Shown: one piece after another, positions 5,756 through 8,065 of the stretch | How the letters are laid out: every line of letters begins with the position of its first letter | Position numbering within the stretch: position 1 is the first letter of the stretch | Source of the DNA: Opitutaceae bacterium | GTDB lineage: Bacteria; Verrucomicrobiota; Verrucomicrobiae; Opitutales; Opitutaceae | DNA: 8,065 nucleotides | Direction of reading: 5' to 3' | Assembly (NCBI GenBank): GCA_031266495.1 | Contig: JAISAX010000467.1 | Coordinates: 1 to 8,065 of the forward strand | Position numbers and translations under genes: made by a program | The notes under the pieces: generated by a model | Told to the model about the DNA's origin: nothing | What the model saw: only the letters and a program-made list of their open reading frames with translations | Database searches by the model: none

Positions 5756-6033
5756 TACCGGTTCCCGTTGAACAGTGAACAGTGCCCCTTTCCCCTCCCC
5801 CTCCCCCCCCACACACATACGCACACGGACACACCATCACGGAGGCACACCCGTTTCGCGCTCCGCCATTTTTCAGAAAACCGGTTGCTGCATATATATC
5901 TGTTTGCGCGAGGTAAAACGTCCCGAAACCGGCCCGAAAATTGACCACCGCTCCCCTGCCTGCCTACCGTCCCTTCCTTTTTTCACCGCTAAACATATCC
6001 ATCCCGCCCAACCGGACTTTCCCGTTCGCATCC
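5756..6033. other. Intergenic spacer with C-rich and CA-rich tracts
   Basis: No gene is supported here. The spacer holds a tandem GAACAGT pair (5770-5783), a C-rich tract broken by T (5785-5810), a CA-rich stretch (5811-5835) and the palindrome AACCGGTT at 5879-5886. A TA-rich ATATATAT follows at 5892-5899 and may belong to the promoter of the PEP-CTERM gene, but no convincing -35/-10 pair can be fixed. The PEP-CTERM frame is open from TTG 5941, but residues before Met 6034 do not look like a signal peptide. Confidence 0.5.
5785..5835. repeat. C-rich tract followed by CA-rich stretch
   Basis: C4-T3-C4-T-C5-T-C8 (5785-5810) runs directly into ACACACATACGCACACGGAC and ACACC. It repeats the design at 97-122, where C15 is followed by T and (AC)4 and both end in a CACCATC motif. 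Confidence 0.7.
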
Positions 6034-7767
6034 ATGAACTCAAAAAACAGTTATATACAATCCCCGGTCATACAATTCGCCTCCCCGCTCCGGCGGCGGA
6101 TGCTCCTTGTGTCCCTCGCGCTTGGCGGCATTGCAGGGGCGCTCGCGTTCCCGATGGCGGCGCAGGAAACTCCCGGCACAGGCATCATTGCCGATGGAAG
6201 CACCGCCAATGGCACCCTCACCGCGGGCGGCACGTTTTATACTTCATCCTTTCTCGCTTCCAACGGAGGAATTATATACGGTCTCGAAAACACCCTTTTT
6301 CAGCCAACAGCTCCCGGTAGCAACGTGGTTCTGGCCGACAGCGGCTCACAGATTCACCTGGACGACAACACCAGTATTGACTTTGGCCAAAATGGTTCCA
6401 CGTCCTCGTCGAACAACACCATTGGACTCTATGCAAACGGTAACGATAGCCGGATCACCGTTGGCAATGGTTTGCGCATTGGCAGCGGCGGTTCCGCCGG
6501 CCCGACATGGGGACTATATACAGGAGGTTATACCACCACCGCCACGATTGATGTCGGAGATAATGCCATAATCGCAGTGACGGATGCATCTGGCAGCTAT
6601 GCTGTTCGCGCGGATGGAGGCAAAATCACATTCGGAAACAATGCACATTTGACAGGCTTTAACGGTTCATACATCGCCAACAGCGCCGTCGCTGATTTCG
6701 GGACCAATGCGACCATCGCCTCTTCTGATCCTGCCGGATATGCGATTGCGAGCAGAGACAGTACTATTACCGCAATCAACGCTAGTATTATTGGGGGCAG
6801 GATAGGCATAAATCTGCAGCTGAATGCAGAGGCGCGACTGACCGGTGGATCGATAACCACCACGACGGACATGGGCGAAGCCGGCGCCACGGATTTCGGA
6901 GCGGTTGCCATTGTTGGCGCCAACAATACCAGCACGGTTGTCTTGACGGATGTAGATATCAATGCAATCGGGCTGGCTATCAGTATCAGGGATGACAACG
7001 CCAATAACAGCCTGACGATCCAGGGCGGCACGATCAGCGGCCAGAGGCTGATTGCCACTTCCCTGTTTTCGACAGGCTCCAGCAAGGTGACTTTTGAAAA
7101 CACGGACTTGAGCGCGGCGGGCGACATCCTTGTTGATACAACCGGAGCCATGTCCATGTCGGTAAGCGTCGTGGGCGGCACGGGACTCAATGGCAACGTG
7201 GTCGTCAGTGGCGCCGGAGAACTGGATTTGTCACTAAAGGGGAGCAGTCTTGCCGGCAATATAACCAACCTTGGCACCGGCGCGCTGGATGTCTCTATTG
7301 CCGATTCGGCGTGGACAAGCATCGGCTCGTCGAATCTGGACAACCTGACGCTGGATAATGCGACCCTCGCGCTGGAACTGACAAGCTTGGCGGACAAGAT
7401 AACGGTGGCGGGAGACCTGACCTTGAAGGAGGAGAAAACTTCCATCGTAACCGTGCTGTTGGGAAACGGAATATTGGAGAATATTATAAAGGAAGGAGAG
7501 ACAGGAATGATAGAGCTGGAGGTGAGCAGTCTGATCACGGGATCCAGCGAACTGCCGGGGACAGGAGATCTTGAATACGTCTTGACCGGGACGAGGAAGA
7601 ACTCTGCGGGTTCGACCTATACGGTCACGCATCTGGAGGGGAATTTTTATGAGGTTGGCAACATCAATTATACAGCCATTCCCGAGCCTGCCATTTTTGC
7701 GGTGCTCGCCGGGCTGGCGCTGCTGGCCTGTGCTGTTGGCCTCCGTCGGCGCGCCGCGCGCGGCTGA
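6034..7767 (+). CDS. PEP-CTERM sorted surface protein with beta-helix-like repeats
   Basis: A 577-residue exported protein. The N-terminus has a long n-region with RRR at 20-22, a hydrophobic core MLLVSLALGGIAGALAF (23-39) and a plausible cleavage site after PMAA (40-43). The C-terminus carries a PEP-CTERM sorting signal: IPEP (549-552), a hydrophobic segment of about 18 residues and a basic tail LRRRAARG. In the known system an exosortase recognises and processes this tail during export; no exosortase gene lies in the window. The body is rich in Gly, Asn, Ser, Thr and Asp with loosely repeating turns such as 'NNSLTIQGGTISG', 'GNVVVSGAGELDLSLKGSSLAGNI' and 'LDNLTLDNATLAL'. This suggests a right-handed beta-helix like an autotransporter passenger, but there is no C-terminal beta-barrel. 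Likely a cell-surface or matrix protein of unknown ligand. ATG 6034 was chosen because it opens the signal peptide. The last fifth (about 7430-7530) is noticeably more A/T-rich. Confidence 0.85.
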   Translation: MNSKNSYIQSPVIQFASPLRRRMLLVSLALGGIAGALAFPMAAQETPGTGIIADGSTANGTLTAGGTFYTSSFLASNGGIIYGLENTLFQPTAPGSNVVLADSGSQIHLDDNTSIDFGQNGSTSSSNNTIGLYANGNDSRITVGNGLRIGSGGSAGPTWGLYTGGYTTTATIDVGDNAIIAVTDASGSYAVRADGGKITFGNNAHLTGFNGSYIANSAVADFGTNATIASSDPAGYAIASRDSTITAINASIIGGRIGINLQLNAEARLTGGSITTTTDMGEAGATDFGAVAIVGANNTSTVVLTDVDINAIGLAISIRDDNANNSLTIQGGTISGQRLIATSLFSTGSSKVTFENTDLSAAGDILVDTTGAMSMSVSVVGGTGLNGNVVVSGAGELDLSLKGSSLAGNITNLGTGALDVSIADSAWTSIGSSNLDNLTLDNATLALELTSLADKITVAGDLTLKEEKTSIVTVLLGNGILENIIKEGETGMIELEVSSLITGSSELPGTGDLEYVLTGTRKNSAGSTYTVTHLEGNFYEVGNINYTAIPEPAIFAVLAGLALLACAVGLRRRAARG

Positions 7768-7832
7768 ATCCGGATTGTCCGGTGAGGTACTCGTTTAGGA
7801 ACCGTAAGGCATGGCAGAACAGAAATCCGGAA

Positions 7833-7865
7833 TTTTTACACAAAGCTCGCAAAGAGCGCGAAGAT
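7833..7865. repeat. Dispersed 'ACAAAGCTCGCAAAGAGCGCG' type repeat
   Basis: The sequence from TTTTTACACAAAG to GCGCGAAGATC resembles a short extragenic repeat that I recall from many bacterial genomes, in which 'cgcaaag' units alternate. Its antisense translation contains ALCELCVK, a peptide that often marks this repeat in spurious ORFs. GCTC (7845-7848) and GAGC (7854-7857) can pair. Confidence 0.5.
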
Positions 7866-7986
7866 CGTAACGAACCACGGCGACGGTTGTTACCCTGGTT
7901 TTATTGGTTTTTCGATGTTTTCGATGGAAACAGTGGGGGACGACGAGAGAGGGGACGATATTGGCCATTGGGGCGGAAGCGCCTGG

Positions 7987-8007
7987 GACCGCCGACATCT
8001 TGCCGGC
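7987..8007. repeat. Imperfect palindromic element
   Basis: GCCGAC (7991-7996) and GCCGGC (8002-8007) form a 6-bp stem with one mismatch around ATCTT. It resembles the 'CCGGCATCTTGCCGG' style of dispersed palindromes in Verrucomicrobia; this is recalled similarity only. Confidence 0.4.
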
Positions 8008-8065
8008 TCTGGTGGAGTGGCTGCCGGTGGCTGCCTGCCGTTCCTGCTGTTCCAGCCAATGCCAT

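Larger units (their letters stand above)
7768..8065. other. Gene-free end region with repeat-like sequence
   Basis: No convincing gene is seen. Open frames on the minus strand translate to compositionally odd peptides with no family resemblance and run through repeat-like elements. The region holds a 13-mer also found after the GH10 gene (7797-7809), a 'cacaaagctcgcaaagagcg' element (7833-7865) and an imperfect palindrome (7987-8007). No clear terminator follows the PEP-CTERM gene. Confidence 0.55.

Noticed and set aside
4278..5810. ATPase gene plus flanking tracts as a complete transposable element
   Set aside because: No transposase, no matching terminal inverted repeats beyond homopolymers, and no target-site duplication could be identified.
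4124..5824. Long minus-strand open frame antisense to the ATPase gene
   Set aside because: It runs through the C/G tracts and the broken LacI gene and shows no family motif; the plus strand has Walker A and B motifs.
6597..7538. Minus-strand open frame antisense to the PEP-CTERM gene
   Set aside because: Low-complexity Ser/Leu/Val/Pro translation without motifs, opposite a well-supported exported protein.
1..8065. CRISPR array, tRNA or rRNA genes
   Set aside because: No regularly spaced direct repeats and no tRNA cloverleaf or rRNA-like sequence was seen on either strand by eye.

Overview
The window is about 8 kb of GC-rich bacterial chromosome. The gene families suggest a carbohydrate-degrading member of the Verrucomicrobiota, most likely Opitutaceae: a GH10 glycosidase with a small N-terminal sandwich, a PF12831-type FAD oxidoreductase next to a LacI regulator, and a PEP-CTERM surface protein. 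Extragenic palindromes of the kind common in that phylum are also present. The taxonomic assignment is inference from gene content, not a database match.

Layout. Bases 1-186 are non-coding and contain a 15-C tract. From 187 to about 580 on the minus strand is the C-terminal part of a LacI-family regulator, frameshifted at a GC dinucleotide run. From about 580 to 876 on the plus strand is the C-terminal part of an SGNH/GDSL-type hydrolase, interrupted by a TGA. Both remnants have lost their N-termini and meet head to head, as one deletion across a former divergent promoter would leave them. Directly downstream is an apparently intact GH10 gene (905-2233) without a signal peptide. It converges on an FAD-dependent oxidoreductase gene (2298-3908, minus) across a perfect 13-bp stem palindrome. 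Divergent from the oxidoreductase is a second LacI gene (from 3995) that keeps only its helix-turn-helix and hinge region before it runs into a 15-G tract. Two operator-like sites lie in the shared intergenic region.

Bases 4278-4416 form a non-coding patch bounded by a G15 tract and a C5-A-C13 tract, with a perfect 10-bp inverted repeat inside. Next is an AAA_14/DUF4143 ATPase (4511-5755) whose reading frame contains C8 and C11 tracts, then a C-rich/CA-rich spacer, and then a PEP-CTERM protein with beta-helix-like repeats (6034-7767). The last 300 bases hold dispersed-repeat-like sequence and no convincing gene.

How the genes may work together: the GH10 enzyme and the broken SGNH hydrolase look like the remains of a LacI-controlled xylan or xylo-oligosaccharide operon. 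The FAD oxidoreductase and its LacI neighbour look like a second, separate LacI-controlled carbohydrate locus. In both, the regulator is broken while at least one enzyme survives, so the region is probably decaying. The ATPase and the PEP-CTERM protein appear unrelated to these loci. No single new system is clearly visible. The best leads are the paired regulator losses, the operator pair, the G/C-tract-bounded patch and the possible slippage switch in the ATPase gene.
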